From: Pseudomonadota bacterium
Lineage (GTDB): Bacteria; Desulfobacterota; Desulfarculia; Desulfarculales; Desulfarculaceae
Assembly (NCBI GenBank): GCA_018819925.1
Contig: JAHJPG010000017.1
Coordinates: 1 to 50,524 of the forward strand
Length of the DNA: 50,524 nucleotides
Direction of reading: 5' to 3'
Below the pieces are notes generated by a model. The model saw nothing but the letters and a program-made list of their open reading frames with translations. It was not told where the DNA came from and ran no database searches. Shown in pieces: positions 50,495-50,524 of this stretch. Position 1 is the stretch's first letter. Each line of letters opens with the position of its first letter. Made by a program: the position numbers and the translations under genes.

Positions 50495-50524
50495 GCAAAT
50501 GTCCGTTGTTCTCGGGTAAGATCA
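50495..50524 (+). repeat. IS3 right inverted repeat
   Basis: GCAAATGTCCGTTGTTCTCG and the following GGTAAGATCA form the right end, complementary in most positions to the left repeat. It directly follows the OrfB stop and reaches the window edge. Confidence 0.8.

Larger units (their letters stand above)
49269..50524 (+). mobile_element. IS3-family insertion sequence
   Basis: The element is about 1.26 kb. It has related terminal inverted repeats beginning TGATC...CCC and ending GATCA, and two overlapping transposase frames joined by a -1 frameshift site. The right end coincides with the end of the window, so the last bases and the target duplication (expected 3 bp; CCT at 49266-49268 on the left) cannot be checked. 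It is inserted in a tyrosine recombinase gene. Confidence 0.88.

Noticed and set aside
48227-50524. A duplicated tRNA-Glu 3' end marking the far side of the integrated element
   Set aside because: I searched by eye for the last bases of the tRNA downstream and found none inside the window; the other end must lie outside, if it exists.

Overview
The window is a high-GC chromosomal segment of a bacterium that uses adenylylsulfate (APS) reductase. The genes aprBA and qmoAB, together with aldehyde:ferredoxin oxidoreductase, 4-hydroxybutyryl-CoA dehydratase and benzoyl-CoA/2-hydroxyacyl-CoA-type activase genes, point to a strictly anaerobic sulfate reducer of the Desulfobacterota, possibly a Desulfarculales-like lineage. 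That placement is inferred from gene content and was not checked by a search.

Layout. (1) 1-9.3 kb: the end of an unrecognised helical protein, a minus-strand operon (dihydrouridine synthase, an IspH-UbiA fusion, a nitroreductase), a radical SAM protein, and a double-headed BcrA/D-type activase broken by a -1 frameshift near 7512. (2) 9.4-13.7 kb: ribonuclease E/G, then a minus-strand CaiB-type CoA-transferase and a multi-cluster 4Fe-4S protein. (3) 14-22.8 kb: one nine-gene operon with a complete branched-chain-type ABC importer (Tat-exported binding protein, two permeases, two ATPases), an SDR dehydrogenase, an acyl-CoA ligase, an 88-aa Cys protein and a 4-hydroxybutyryl-CoA dehydratase with all four cluster ligands; it ends in a clear terminator. 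(4) 22.8-33.7 kb: a divergent pair of regulators (XRE-cupin and a sigma-54 activator) around a perfect 16-bp palindrome, then a second complete ABC importer, an iron-type alcohol dehydrogenase and a tungsten-type aldehyde oxidoreductase behind a good -24/-12 promoter with upstream inverted repeats. A MoaD/ThiS-like gene faces the oxidoreductase.

(5) 34-42.1 kb: the electron-transfer core of sulfate respiration, aprB-aprA, qmoA-qmoB and then stand-alone hdrC-like and hdrB-like genes where many sulfate reducers have qmoC. (6) 42.1-47.9 kb: a zinc-ribbon protein, a SEC-C protein, an AT-rich SIR2-domain gene that looks imported, an epoxyqueuosine-reductase-like protein, two tandem YkgJ-type Cys-cluster proteins, a ferredoxin and a hotdog thioesterase. 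(7) 48-50.5 kb: tRNA-Lys(UUU) and tRNA-Glu(UUC), then a mobile-element junction with a small exported Cys-rich protein, the C-terminal end of a tyrosine recombinase, and an IS3-family element that interrupts the recombinase.

How the genes may work together. Regions 3 and 4 read as one catabolic programme: import of small organic substrates, oxidation of an alcohol to an aldehyde (Fe-ADH) and then to an acid (AOR), activation to a CoA thioester, and radical dehydration to crotonyl-CoA. A substrate such as 1,4-butanediol or 4-hydroxybutyrate would fit, but this is inference. Electrons would finally reach APS reductase through QmoAB with HdrCB.
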